From the NCBI GenBank assembly GCA_016744995.1, contig JADGDG010000001.1, positions 598,011 through 662,010 on the forward strand: 64,000 bases of DNA, read 5' to 3'. A program made the position numbers and the translations under genes. Of the stretch, positions 18,178-27,049 are shown in pieces. This DNA comes from Gammaproteobacteria bacterium (lineage in GTDB: Bacteria; Pseudomonadota; Gammaproteobacteria; GRL18). Below the pieces are notes generated by a model that saw only the letters and a list, made by a program, of their open reading frames with translations, was not told the origin of the DNA and ran no database searches. Positions within the stretch are counted from its first letter, which is position 1; the number at the start of each line of letters is the position of its first letter.

Positions 18178-18942
18178 ATGAACATGCAAAATTCATTCAT
18201 TCATCATGGTCACTTATTCATCTTTATCGCTTTCTTTCTGGGTATGTTGAGTTCTGCCAGCTATGCATTGCAAATTCAACCTTTAACAGAAGAATTAGCA
18301 CCATGGCAAATGAAACAAGGGAAAAAATTAGTTGGTATTAGTGTTGATATTATCAAAGAAATACAAAAAAGAATTGGTAATGACAAAGAAATAATCATGT
18401 TTCCCTGGAACAGGGCCTACAATATGACCCTAAAAAAAGAAGGTTTTTCTCTTTTTTCAACCGCTAGAAGTAAAGAAAGAGAAGCGCTTTTTAAATGGGT
18501 AGGACCTTTAGTTCCACTCAAGTTTGTTATGTATAAAAATAAAAATGATTTAAAAATCTATCATAATTTAAATGATGCTAAAAGTGTGGCTGCAATTGCG
18601 GTGACAAAAAATGATGTCAGTGAACAGTTTTTGCGTGATAAAGGGTTTAACAACTTACAAATTGATATTGGTAATAGTGGTCAGGAAAATATACACAGAG
18701 TGTTAAAAGGGCAGGCACAACTTTATAGCTCAGGTTATATTTCTGGTCATTATCAGATAAATGAACTTCATTTAAATGATAAAATTGTGATGACTAAAAT
18801 TCCACCTCTCTTTGAAAGTTCACTAAGTATTGCTTTCAATATTAATACCTCAGATAAGATCATCAGTTTATGGCAAAAGACTCTAGATGAAATAAAATCT
18901 GATGGTACCTATGATCGTATTTTAGAAAAATATAGGAAATAA
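18178..18942 (+). CDS. Periplasmic amino-acid-type (family 3) solute-binding protein, paralogue
   Basis: This 254-residue protein has a signal peptide (hydrophobic to about residue 30, ASYA-LQ) and the same core as its neighbour: VGISVDIIKEIQ, WNRAYNM and REALFKWVGPL. It starts 12 bases after the preceding gene. Its stop is separated by one base from the TTG start of siaA, so the two are very probably translated together. The tight link suggests it supplies a periplasmic signal to SiaA rather than serving transport. Confidence 0.8.
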   Translation: MNMQNSFIHHGHLFIFIAFFLGMLSSASYALQIQPLTEELAPWQMKQGKKLVGISVDIIKEIQKRIGNDKEIIMFPWNRAYNMTLKKEGFSLFSTARSKEREALFKWVGPLVPLKFVMYKNKNDLKIYHNLNDAKSVAAIAVTKNDVSEQFLRDKGFNNLQIDIGNSGQENIHRVLKGQAQLYSSGYISGHYQINELHLNDKIVMTKIPPLFESSLSIAFNINTSDKIISLWQKTLDEIKSDGTYDRILEKYRK

Positions 18943-18943
18943 A

Positions 18944-20653
18944 TTGCAACAAAGTATTATTTTTAAAACACTACTTGTTTTAGCCGGTGTTATTGTCTTC
19001 ATATTTATCACTTCGGGCTACCTTTTTGTCCAAAATGATAAGGAGCTGATTGAAAGGATCAGAGATTATAATCTGAATTCAGCCATAAAAGCTCTGGACT
19101 ATCGCCTTGAAATCAGCTTAAAAAACAATCAAGGTCAAATGCAGGATATGACTAATATGATTGGCAAAAATACTTCCCTGTTTTTACTTAATTTTGATAT
19201 CGATGGTTTAAAGGATAGTTTGATTTTTGATATGAAAAGAGAGGGAGTTAAGGCTATCAAGGTCTGGGACTCATCTATGAATGAATTGTTTTTATTAGCA
19301 CTTAAAGAAGACAATAAAATTATTTTTAAAAATATCTTACCTGAATATTATAATGATTATATACCACTAAAAAAATCAATTAGTCATAATGAAGATGGTG
19401 TAGAAAAAAAGATAGGAGAAATAACACTTTATTATGATGAATCATTGATTATTAATTATATCAATGAATTAAAAAAGAACACCATGGATGAAATTAATAA
19501 TTTTGATACGGCGATTAATAATAAGCTATTAGAATCCAATATTATTAAATTGTATATTGCTATTGGTTTTTTAATTACTATTTTAGTGGTCAGCACAATA
19601 CTTTTAATTATTTTTGTAAACACCCCTCTTAAGCGCTTAAAAATAGGACTGGATGATTTCTTTCTGTTTTTACAGGGAAAAAAACAAAGCCCGGAAGAAA
19701 TTATTTTAAATACTCGTGATGAATTTGGTCAGATGGCAAATTCACTCAATAAAAATATTCTGGTCAGCGCTCGACTTCACGAAGAAATCCGTGAGCTTAA
19801 TACTAATCTTGAGAAAAAGGTTGCTCATAGAACTCAGGAGCTAGCCAATATCAACAAGGAAGTCCAGGATTCAATTGATTATGCTTCAACGATACAACGC
19901 TCATTTTTAAAAAATCCTGCTATTATTAAAGAACGCTTTAATGACTCGTTAGTAATTTGGCAACCCAGAGATAAAGTAGGTGGTGATTTATATATTTTTG
20001 AGGAGACAACAGAAGGTGTATTGTTTGGCGTTGTAGACTGCACGGGTCATAGTGTACCCGGAGGTTTTATGACAATGCTGGCCGGTAGTATTATAAAAAA
20101 ACTGGCCAATGTATTATCTAATAATCCAGCCAAACTATTAAGTGAGCTTAATATTGCAATTAAGCAGCAACTCAACCAGGAAGGAAAAGATGCTTTATCC
20201 GATGATGGGCTAGATATGGGCTTATGTTTTATTAATAAAGAAAATACCATTTTAAGATATGCCGGAGCAAAAATGGATTTAATTTATTTCAAAGAGAGCC
20301 TTCAGCAGGATAAAAGCCATCAGCCTGATATTAATATAAACCCGCTGAATATCATTAAATCAAATAAGCAAAGTATCGGTTATAAACGCTCAAAATCTGA
20401 TTATGAATATACCAATCATGAAATTCATATAGAAAAATCAGAATCATTTTATTTATATTCTGATGGTATTACGGATCAGACCGGAGGCAATAAAAACTTC
20501 CCTTATGGCAATAAAAAATTTAAAAAATTATTGCTTTCTATTCAGGAAAAAACAATGGCTGAGCAGGAGACTATCATTCTTAAAACATTAAAAGAATATC
20601 AAGGGGATAATGAAAGAAGAGATGATATTACCATTATTGGATTCAAACTTTAA
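18944..20653 (+). CDS. siaA: SiaA-like membrane PP2C (SpoIIE-type) serine phosphatase
   Basis: This is a 569-residue membrane protein. A first helix (about 7-27) and a second (about 203-226) flank a periplasmic sensor region of about 170 residues. A HAMP-like segment and a coiled stalk (LNTNLEKKVAHRTQEL) lead to a SpoIIE-type PP2C domain with the metal-binding residues GGD (about 348), VDCTGHSVPGG (about 363) and YSDGITDQ (about 505). In Pseudomonas SiaA dephosphorylates SiaC to turn on the cyclase SiaD. It uses a TTG start with AGGA seven bases upstream. SiaB and SiaC genes follow directly, which supports the name. Confidence 0.88.
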   Translation: MQQSIIFKTLLVLAGVIVFIFITSGYLFVQNDKELIERIRDYNLNSAIKALDYRLEISLKNNQGQMQDMTNMIGKNTSLFLLNFDIDGLKDSLIFDMKREGVKAIKVWDSSMNELFLLALKEDNKIIFKNILPEYYNDYIPLKKSISHNEDGVEKKIGEITLYYDESLIINYINELKKNTMDEINNFDTAINNKLLESNIIKLYIAIGFLITILVVSTILLIIFVNTPLKRLKIGLDDFFLFLQGKKQSPEEIILNTRDEFGQMANSLNKNILVSARLHEEIRELNTNLEKKVAHRTQELANINKEVQDSIDYASTIQRSFLKNPAIIKERFNDSLVIWQPRDKVGGDLYIFEETTEGVLFGVVDCTGHSVPGGFMTMLAGSIIKKLANVLSNNPAKLLSELNIAIKQQLNQEGKDALSDDGLDMGLCFINKENTILRYAGAKMDLIYFKESLQQDKSHQPDININPLNIIKSNKQSIGYKRSKSDYEYTNHEIHIEKSESFYLYSDGITDQTGGNKNFPYGNKKFKKLLLSIQEKTMAEQETIILKTLKEYQGDNERRDDITIIGFKL

Positions 20654-20680
20654 AATGATAAAAATAAAGAGAAATTTATT

Positions 20681-21217
20681 GTGATTAGTTTATACAATTA
20701 CAAACAAGATTTGGAGCATGATGGCATAATTTTTAGCTTCAGCGGACCCATGAGTCATGAAATTATTGAAGGTATAGGCAGTGCCATACGGGTAAAAATA
20801 GGTGAGGGTAAAGATGGTGATCGCAAGGCGGCATTAAAAGTTTTTTCTATTTTTGTTGAGCAGGTAGAAAATGTCATTAATTATTCAGTTGAGAAAGATA
20901 CTACGGGAAGTGACATGAGCTTTGGTATCGTTGTTGTCGGAAAAAAAGATGGTTTATTTTTTATCAGTGGTGGCAATAGAATTGAAACCGAAAAACAAAA
21001 TAAGTTGGAAGACTATTTAACCAAACTGGCTGCAATGGATAAAAATGAATTGAAAATCTATTATAAAGAACGCCGTAGAGCAGAAAAAGCTGAAGAGTCA
21101 AAAGGTGCTGGAATTGGTTTTATTGAAATGGCCAGAAAATCTAGCAAGCCGCTTGAATTCAGTTTTCGGAAAATTGATGATATTCACTCATTTTTCACCA
21201 TAAAAATCAGCATTTAA
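20681..21217 (+). CDS. siaB: SiaB-family protein kinase
   Basis: This 178-residue protein of the SiaB family contains a degenerate histidine-kinase-like ATPase fold (VFSIFVEQVENVINYS as the N-box-like helix, GAGIGFIEMARKS as the ATP-lid glycine segment). The family phosphorylates SiaC on a Ser/Thr and so opposes SiaA. The gene starts at GTG (20681) 27 bases after siaA and precedes siaC by 63 bases. The identification rests on sequence pattern plus the siaA-siaB-siaC order. Confidence 0.85.
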   Translation: MISLYNYKQDLEHDGIIFSFSGPMSHEIIEGIGSAIRVKIGEGKDGDRKAALKVFSIFVEQVENVINYSVEKDTTGSDMSFGIVVVGKKDGLFFISGGNRIETEKQNKLEDYLTKLAAMDKNELKIYYKERRRAEKAEESKGAGIGFIEMARKSSKPLEFSFRKIDDIHSFFTIKISI

Positions 21218-21280
21218 CCAATGTTAACTAACATTTTAAATAACTCCTTATAGAAATCCAATCAAAAAAGAAATAATACT

Positions 21281-21664
21281 ATGGAAAATTTAGAAATATC
21301 AGCAACAAAATCATCTCCAGAAATCAACTTTAATGCCAGTAATTATACCCTTTCTATGATAGGTGAATCCTACCCTGAAAACACCTCTCAATTTTATGAG
21401 TCAATATACAAATGGTTAGATGACTGCATTGCCTCTTTAGATGATCAAGAAATGGTTTTTAATATTGAGTTAATTTATTTTAATTCCAGTAGTTCCAAAG
21501 TTCTAATGGATCTTTTTGATACATTAGAAGATGCCAGTGATGAAGGAAAAAATATTATTGTTAATTGGATTTATGATGAAGAAAATGATTCAGCCTTAGA
21601 ATATGGTGAAGAATTCGCTGAAGATATGGAAGCACTGACATTTAATCTTGTTGAAAAATCTTAA
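21281..21664 (+). CDS. siaC: SiaC-family partner-switch protein (DUF1987)
   Basis: This 127-residue DUF1987 protein is the phosphorylatable middle component of the SiaABC switch. The family's core strand and helix are visible (NIELIYFNSSSSKVLMDLF, residues about 61-78). The phospho-acceptor in Pseudomonas SiaC is a Thr at the start of this segment; here the corresponding place is a run of serines (69-72). Unphosphorylated SiaC binds and activates SiaD. It is encoded between siaB and a CheA-like kinase gene. Confidence 0.87.
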   Translation: MENLEISATKSSPEINFNASNYTLSMIGESYPENTSQFYESIYKWLDDCIASLDDQEMVFNIELIYFNSSSSKVLMDLFDTLEDASDEGKNIIVNWIYDEENDSALEYGEEFAEDMEALTFNLVEKS

Positions 21665-21695
21665 TACATAATCGTTAGTTTCGGGATGTTTTTTA

Positions 21696-23855
21696 ATGCT
21701 TAGCAGAGAAGAAAAATACATACAAGAATTTGAAAAAATTTTAAATACGGAACAAAACAATCATTCTTCTGTAGAGGAGAGTGTTTATGAAATTGATGAG
21801 AAACAACTAAAAAAATTATTAAAAGAATATAAAAGGACGTATAAACAACTCAATAAGATTATCCGAATTAGTGATAGACAACAGGAAGAATTGAATCACA
21901 AAAGTCATAAGGTTAAATCTCTTCTGGATAATGCTGATCAGGGCTTTTTATCTTTTGGTCTTGATTACATCATCGATGATGAATATTCACAAGAATGTAT
22001 TAAATTACTTGGTGATGAACTCAGTGGAAAAAACATTGCTGAGATACTCTTTCCTGATGATAAAAAAGGTCACCTATTTTTTAAAGACACCCTTGAAAGT
22101 GTGTGCAATGAAGCAAGTGATATGATCAAAGATGTCATGCTTTCATTGTTACCTAAAGAGCTCATATTAAACAGGCGCGCAATAAAAATTGATTATAAAA
22201 TATTGACTAATCATAAATTCATGCTTGTTCTGACCAATATTACTAAAGAAAAGATTCTGGAACGCAAGATCAAACAAGAGCAAGAGATCTTAAAGATGAT
22301 TGTTGCGATTGTCAGTGATCCAAAACAATTTTATGAACTTAAAGATGATTTTCTGACATTTTCAGACAACAAACTTTCATTTGTTAATAATAACTTATCA
22401 TTCCCTACCAATTTAAGTGAAATTTATCGTGACATACACACATTCAAAGGTAGTTTTGCACAAATACGGATGCAGGCTTGTGTAAAAAAACTGCATGTAT
22501 TAGAAACAAACTTATCCAGCTTAAAGATTGGTGGTCAACATGCCAATGAGGAACTGACGCAATTATTGGAGCAATCTGATTTTCATGCATGGATAGAAAA
22601 AGATTTAGAGATTATAAAAAAAATATTAGGTGAAGATTTTTTTGAAAAACAACATAAGCTTGTTGTTGATGATAAGTTTATGGTTAATATTGAAGATAAA
22701 ATAACACATTTACTGCATTCAGATAATCAACATGTAACAACCTATGAAAATATATTAAGTGAAATTAATAAAGCCAAAGGAATGACCATCCATCAAGCAC
22801 TTTCAAGTTATCCTAAATTGTGTATGGAAACCGCTGAAAGTTTAGAAAAAAATATTTATGAATTTAAGATAAGTGGTGGTGATGAAATTTTAATGCCGCT
22901 ACATTTTAAACCTTTTTTTAAATCATTAGTTCATGTTTTTAGAAATGCAATTGATCATGGCATTGAAGATTTAGAAACCAGGCTAGAAGCAGGTAAAAGT
23001 GAAATTGGCTTGATTTCTTGTCATGTTGAAGATCACTCTGAATACATTAAAATAATCATTACCGATGATGGTGCCGGTGTCAATATAGACAATCTTAAAC
23101 AAAAACTATTATCAGCAGAGATTGTTACTCAGACAAAACTCTCCAATCTGTCTGAAAAAGAAGTTCTGGAATTTATTTTTTATGAAGGTCTTTCGACCAA
23201 TGATGTTGTCAATGAGTTATCTGGTCGTGGCATTGGCATGAATGCGGTTAAAATAGAAGTTGAAAAATTATCAGGAAGTATTGAAGTTGAAAGTCAATTA
23301 GGCAAGGGAACCAGTGTCAGCTTAAAAATTCCAATTGCAATTTATGGTAATTTAATTAACATTGCTTCTAATACACAGGATAATATTACTATTGAATACA
23401 TTTTGTCACCGATAGTGAACAGGGTAACAACTTATTTACAAAGTGATATGAATATTAATTTAAATAAAAAAGCAAAATTTACTTACACAACTATTGATAA
23501 AGTTGTGTTAAAGCAATTTACCTCCTATATTCATATCAGTGGTTTAGTCGAGGTCTCTATTTGCATGAGTTATGATCTCTTTCTGCTGGATGAACTTTTA
23601 GAAGAATTCAATCAGGGGGAACCTATTGATGATGATGAATTACCAGATTATAGAAAAAGTGTTTCAATGGAAGTGCTTAACATTATTGTTGGCAACGCAC
23701 TTTTTAATCCCTATGATAAAACCATATTAGAAATCACATCACCATTCATTACCGAGTATGATGAATTATGCTCCCATAATATTAATGAAAAAATTGCTCA
23801 TGTCATAATTGATACAGAATTTGGCGAAATGCAGCTTCTGGTTGGCCGATTTTAA
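21696..23855 (+). CDS. CheA-like histidine kinase with internal Hpt and C-terminal CheX-like domain, no CheW domain
   Basis: This is a 719-residue soluble kinase. It has an N-terminal coiled coil (about 30-75), a PAS-like region (about 70-190) and an Hpt-type helix with the phospho-acceptor His248 (DIHTFKGSFA). The CheA-type ATPase has an N-box (HVFRNAIDHGIE), G1 (DDGAGV) and G2 (GRGIGMNAV). Instead of the CheW-like domain that ends CheA, residues about 565-719 resemble CheX/CheC-type phosphatases (a helix like SVSMEVLNIIVGNAL). It lies between siaC and two single-receiver genes, the likely phosphate acceptors. The CheX assignment is by pattern only and moderately sure. Confidence 0.78.
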   Translation: MLSREEKYIQEFEKILNTEQNNHSSVEESVYEIDEKQLKKLLKEYKRTYKQLNKIIRISDRQQEELNHKSHKVKSLLDNADQGFLSFGLDYIIDDEYSQECIKLLGDELSGKNIAEILFPDDKKGHLFFKDTLESVCNEASDMIKDVMLSLLPKELILNRRAIKIDYKILTNHKFMLVLTNITKEKILERKIKQEQEILKMIVAIVSDPKQFYELKDDFLTFSDNKLSFVNNNLSFPTNLSEIYRDIHTFKGSFAQIRMQACVKKLHVLETNLSSLKIGGQHANEELTQLLEQSDFHAWIEKDLEIIKKILGEDFFEKQHKLVVDDKFMVNIEDKITHLLHSDNQHVTTYENILSEINKAKGMTIHQALSSYPKLCMETAESLEKNIYEFKISGGDEILMPLHFKPFFKSLVHVFRNAIDHGIEDLETRLEAGKSEIGLISCHVEDHSEYIKIIITDDGAGVNIDNLKQKLLSAEIVTQTKLSNLSEKEVLEFIFYEGLSTNDVVNELSGRGIGMNAVKIEVEKLSGSIEVESQLGKGTSVSLKIPIAIYGNLINIASNTQDNITIEYILSPIVNRVTTYLQSDMNINLNKKAKFTYTTIDKVVLKQFTSYIHISGLVEVSICMSYDLFLLDELLEEFNQGEPIDDDELPDYRKSVSMEVLNIIVGNALFNPYDKTILEITSPFITEYDELCSHNINEKIAHVIIDTEFGEMQLLVGRF

Positions 23856-23864
23856 GGGTGTTTT

Positions 23865-24287
23865 ATGAATAAAGAGACTGATAGTAAAATTTTAAAAATA
23901 TTAATTGTCGATGATTCTCTTATCATGAGAAAAAATCTGGCAAGAAACTTAAAAGTTCTTGGCCATGAAATCATTGCAGAAGCGGAAGATGGCCATATAA
24001 GTATCAACTTATATGAATCCTTAAAACCTGATCTGGTGACAATGGATATTACCATGCCGGGTATGGATGGTATTACTGCGGTAAAAAAAATAAAAGGAAT
24101 TGATGCTGAAACAAATATTATTATGGTGACCTCACATGGACAGGAGGCTATGGTGATGGATGCCTTGAAATCTGGAGCTAAAGGCTATATGTTGAAGCCA
24201 GTGACACCCGATAAATTAAGGGAAGCAATCGGTAGAATTTTCCCTGAACTTGCAGGAACGGTTGAAGAGGAATTGATGGATGAATAA
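23865..24287 (+). CDS. Single-domain response regulator (CheY-like)
   Basis: This 140-residue receiver has the acidic pair in VDDS, acceptor Asp in VTMDITMPGMDG, the Thr/Ser switch in MVTSHGQE and the Lys in MLKP. It starts 10 bases after the CheA-like gene, which makes that kinase the likely phosphodonor. A tail rich in Glu follows the domain. It is closely similar to the next gene, including the exact VTMDITMP and MVTSHGQE motifs, so the two are a tandem duplication. Confidence 0.92.
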   Translation: MNKETDSKILKILIVDDSLIMRKNLARNLKVLGHEIIAEAEDGHISINLYESLKPDLVTMDITMPGMDGITAVKKIKGIDAETNIIMVTSHGQEAMVMDALKSGAKGYMLKPVTPDKLREAIGRIFPELAGTVEEELMDE

Positions 24288-24329
24288 TTCAGTACTCAAC
24301 TCAGTAAAAGCTTTATATCAGGAGTTACA

Positions 24330-24740
24330 ATGTTAAATATTTTAGTTGTTGATGATTCAACAATGGCCATACGAAATATTTCTAATTATATTAAAAATAT
24401 AGGCCATAATGTTATTGGTCAGGCAAAATCTGCCTCTGAAGCAATCAAAAAATATAAGGAATTAAAACCTGATATGGTGACTATGGATATTACTATGCCT
24501 GTATTGGATGGTTTGTCCGATGGTATTTCCGCAGTTCAGGAAATCATATCTTTTGATGAAACTGCAGATATTATAATGGTGACCTCACATGGTCAGGAAA
24601 ATCTGGTTTCACAAGCATTAAAAGCAGGTGCTAAAGGTTATATTTTAAAGCCACTCAATGAAGAAAAGTTAGCCCGGACAATAGGCACAATTAATAAAAA
24701 TTATCATCAGGATATTATTGACGATGATTATTTACTTTAA
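24330..24740 (+). CDS. Single-domain response regulator (CheY-like), paralogue
   Basis: This 136-residue receiver parallels the preceding gene (VDDS, VTMDITMP, MVTSHGQE, ILKP). It differs by a short insertion just after the acceptor Asp, where VLDGLSDGIS replaces GMDGIT, lengthening the loop that changes on phosphorylation. A clear GGAG ribosome site precedes the ATG. It is followed three bases later by the cyclase gene, so it may control that cyclase. Confidence 0.92.
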   Translation: MLNILVVDDSTMAIRNISNYIKNIGHNVIGQAKSASEAIKKYKELKPDMVTMDITMPVLDGLSDGISAVQEIISFDETADIIMVTSHGQENLVSQALKAGAKGYILKPLNEEKLARTIGTINKNYHQDIIDDDYLL

Positions 24741-24742
24741 TT

Positions 24743-25771
24743 ATGACAAATAGAGACATTTTAAATATGGATGACTCAAACAATAATGCAGATAAAAATG
24801 TAGGAAATAATGCTATTAATAAATTTATCAGCATTGATATTTTAAACAGCTCATCTTTATTTTCGGTCAAAATTGTTGATTTAGATACCTTTGAAGTAAC
24901 CTATGCTAATCAGTCAATGAAGGCCATTATGGCTGATGAAAAAGCAAAAAATTGCTGGGAGGCCGTATATGCACAAAGTTCTCCCTGCATGTGGTGTAAG
25001 GTACATGAGCTATTGAATCAAAAAAAGAATGGTAATGACAATGATTCAGTTACTTATGAACATTTTAATGAAGTAGCTAATAAATGGTATCAAATTCAGG
25101 AAAAAATTCTGACCATTGAGAATAATAAAAAATTATTAATCACTTTTGCTCTGGACATCAGCATGCAAAAGGAAACACAGAGCCAGCTTATTAATTCACA
25201 TGTTCAACTGAGTTTCCAGACAAAAGCCTTAAAAGAAGCAAAAGAAAAGTTAAAAGAACAAGCAAGTCATGATTATTTAACCAATCTTTATAATCGAAGA
25301 TATTTTCAGCATCTTTCACAAGATTTAATTAGCATCGCAAAGAGAGAAGCAATAGAACTCAGTATTATTATGCTTGATATTGATTGCTTTAAGATGGTAA
25401 ATGATACTTATGGACATAGTACCGGGGATCAGGTACTTAAACATCTGGCTGCTATATTAAACAAGCATACCCGTGAAAGTGATATTGTTGCAAGAATCGG
25501 TGGTGAGGAATTTGCCATTTTATTATTACACGCGGATGAAAACAGAGCAGCAGAAATTGCAGAAAAACTGAGGGCATCGGTTGAAACACAGCCTGTTAAA
25601 ATTAATGAAAACACGGAGATCCCATTCACTATCAGCTTAGGTGTTGCCTCTGTTGATGTTGAAAATGATCTTAATATCGATGCATGCTTGAATAAGTCAG
25701 ATGCAGCACTTTATGATGCAAAAAATTCAGGCCGAAACAAAATGATTGTTTATTCACCTCATATTAAATAG
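24743..25771 (+). CDS. PAS-GGDEF diguanylate cyclase, candidate SiaD
   Basis: This 342-residue protein has an N-terminal PAS-like domain (about 30-140) containing a CxxC pair (SPCMWCK), a coiled linker and a GGDEF domain with an intact GGEEF motif and an RESD inhibition site. It should make c-di-GMP. In Pseudomonas the sia operon ends with the cyclase siaD; here the cyclase also ends the operon but is separated from siaC by three genes. That position makes it the likely SiaC target. The CxxC in the PAS could bind a metal or respond to redox, which is inference. Confidence 0.85.
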   Translation: MTNRDILNMDDSNNNADKNVGNNAINKFISIDILNSSSLFSVKIVDLDTFEVTYANQSMKAIMADEKAKNCWEAVYAQSSPCMWCKVHELLNQKKNGNDNDSVTYEHFNEVANKWYQIQEKILTIENNKKLLITFALDISMQKETQSQLINSHVQLSFQTKALKEAKEKLKEQASHDYLTNLYNRRYFQHLSQDLISIAKREAIELSIIMLDIDCFKMVNDTYGHSTGDQVLKHLAAILNKHTRESDIVARIGGEEFAILLLHADENRAAEIAEKLRASVETQPVKINENTEIPFTISLGVASVDVENDLNIDACLNKSDAALYDAKNSGRNKMIVYSPHIK

Positions 25772-25915
25772 TTTTTTATTGCAAAACTCAGATCACTAAG
25801 AGTATTCTGAGACAAGTAGAGCATCTATTCCTGAGCTATAAATTGAAAACATCATCAAATCTCCCACCTTTTTCATAGTATCAAATAAGATAGTAACTGA
25901 ATAATTTGTGCCTTC

Positions 25916-25943
25916 TTGTTATATCAATAATTAGGCTTATAAT
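25916..25943 (+). promoter_or_regulatory. Sigma-70-type promoter for the DUF3365 gene
   Basis: TTGTTA and TATAAT are separated by 16 bases, ending 45 bases before the GTG start at 25989. It is a near-consensus pair in the right place and orientation. Confidence 0.6.
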
Positions 25944-25988
25944 TAATTTAAGCTTATCGTACACAACAATCTATGGGAGTATTAAATT

Positions 25989-26603
25989 GTGAAAGCAATA
26001 ATTTTTATTTTATTTAGTTTCTATTCTGTATTTGCATTTGCATCTGAAGAAACATTGAGTGACTTAAATCTAGTTAAATTAACCCCTGATGAAGAAAATT
26101 CTATTGTTAGTCTTGGTAAAAAAGCATCCGATCAGGTGTCACAAAAACTGATGAAAACCATGCTGGCGGACATTAAATCTGTGGGAATTGCTGAAGCTGC
26201 TCGTGGCTGGAGTAAATCAGTAACAATCATTAATGATATTGCTGACTCTTTTGAACTGGGTATGACTATTCGGCGGCCAACCTATCAATATAGAAATCCC
26301 ATCAATAAGCCCGATACTATGGATAAGCTTGCTTTAGATTTTTTCTTAAGCGATGAATCAGAAAACAAACAATATTTTGCGCGTAAGATAGTTGAAAAAG
26401 ACAATAATCGTTATGTCTATTATCAGCCAATGTATGTTACTCAAAAATGTCTATTATGCCATAGCAGCAATATGTCGGAGGATGTTAAAAAAGTCCTTGA
26501 GGAAAAATATCCCGATGACCACTCCAACAATCTGAAACTTGCGGCTTTAAGAGCAGCAATTCGTGTTGAGTTGCCTGAATCTGCCATTAAATCAGGGCAG
26601 TAA
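25989..26603 (+). CDS. Periplasmic DUF3365 (Tll0287-like) c-type haem protein
   Basis: This 204-residue protein has a signal peptide (KAIIFILFSFYSVFAFA) and one haem-binding CxxCH motif (QKCLLCHSS, near residue 155). The preceding region (RRPTYQYRNPINKP, then KIVEKDNNRYVYYQPM) is typical of the DUF3365 sensor-like haem domain. It starts at GTG with a GGAG-like site upstream. The family is thought to sense redox state or ligands; no kinase is fused here. Its 3' end overlaps the convergent HxlR gene by 12 bases. Confidence 0.82.
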   Translation: MKAIIFILFSFYSVFAFASEETLSDLNLVKLTPDEENSIVSLGKKASDQVSQKLMKTMLADIKSVGIAEAARGWSKSVTIINDIADSFELGMTIRRPTYQYRNPINKPDTMDKLALDFFLSDESENKQYFARKIVEKDNNRYVYYQPMYVTQKCLLCHSSNMSEDVKKVLEEKYPDDHSNNLKLAALRAAIRVELPESAIKSGQ

Positions 26604-26918
26604 ATGGGTTTTCCCCCAATCTTTAAGAGCCAGCATGATAGGCAGCAGGCTGTCAGCAAGTTCTGTTAGTGAATATTCAACCTTAGGGGGTACTTGAGGG
26701 AAAACTTTTCGATGGACAAGACCATCCCTTTCCAGCTCGCGTAGCTGGTTGGTCAACATACGCTGAGTTACCTGTGGCAACAGGCGGGAAAGCTCATTAA
26801 AGCGTTTAGCTCCGTCCATAAGACGAAACATAATCACGACTTTCCATTTTCCCTGTATTAATGCAAGAGATGCCTCTATGGGACATTTGGTAAAATCTTT
26901 ATGGGTTTGTTTTTGCAT
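26592..26918 (-). CDS. HxlR-family winged-helix transcriptional regulator
   Basis: This 108-residue DNA-binding protein has the HxlR hallmarks: CPIEASLALIQGKWKVVIMF at the N-terminus, RFNELSRLLPQVTQRMLTNQLREL as the recognition helix region, and VEYSLTELADSLLP near the end. The single Cys in KCPIE is the one used for redox sensing in related regulators (QorR, HypR types). It is divergent from the beta-propeller gene at 27050 with about 130 bases between starts, so it probably controls that gene. Confidence 0.92.
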   Translation of the reverse strand: MQKQTHKDFTKCPIEASLALIQGKWKVVIMFRLMDGAKRFNELSRLLPQVTQRMLTNQLRELERDGLVHRKVFPQVPPKVEYSLTELADSLLPIMLALKDWGKTHLLP

Positions 26919-27049
26919 AGCATCTCTCTGTAGACATTTAATCAGAGCCTAAAAAATAAACTAAGGTACATATTTGTGAGATTTAAAGGGTCCCAATTAG
27001 GATTGATATCTTGCATCAAGCATTTCCAAATATATCAGGAGAATTATAC

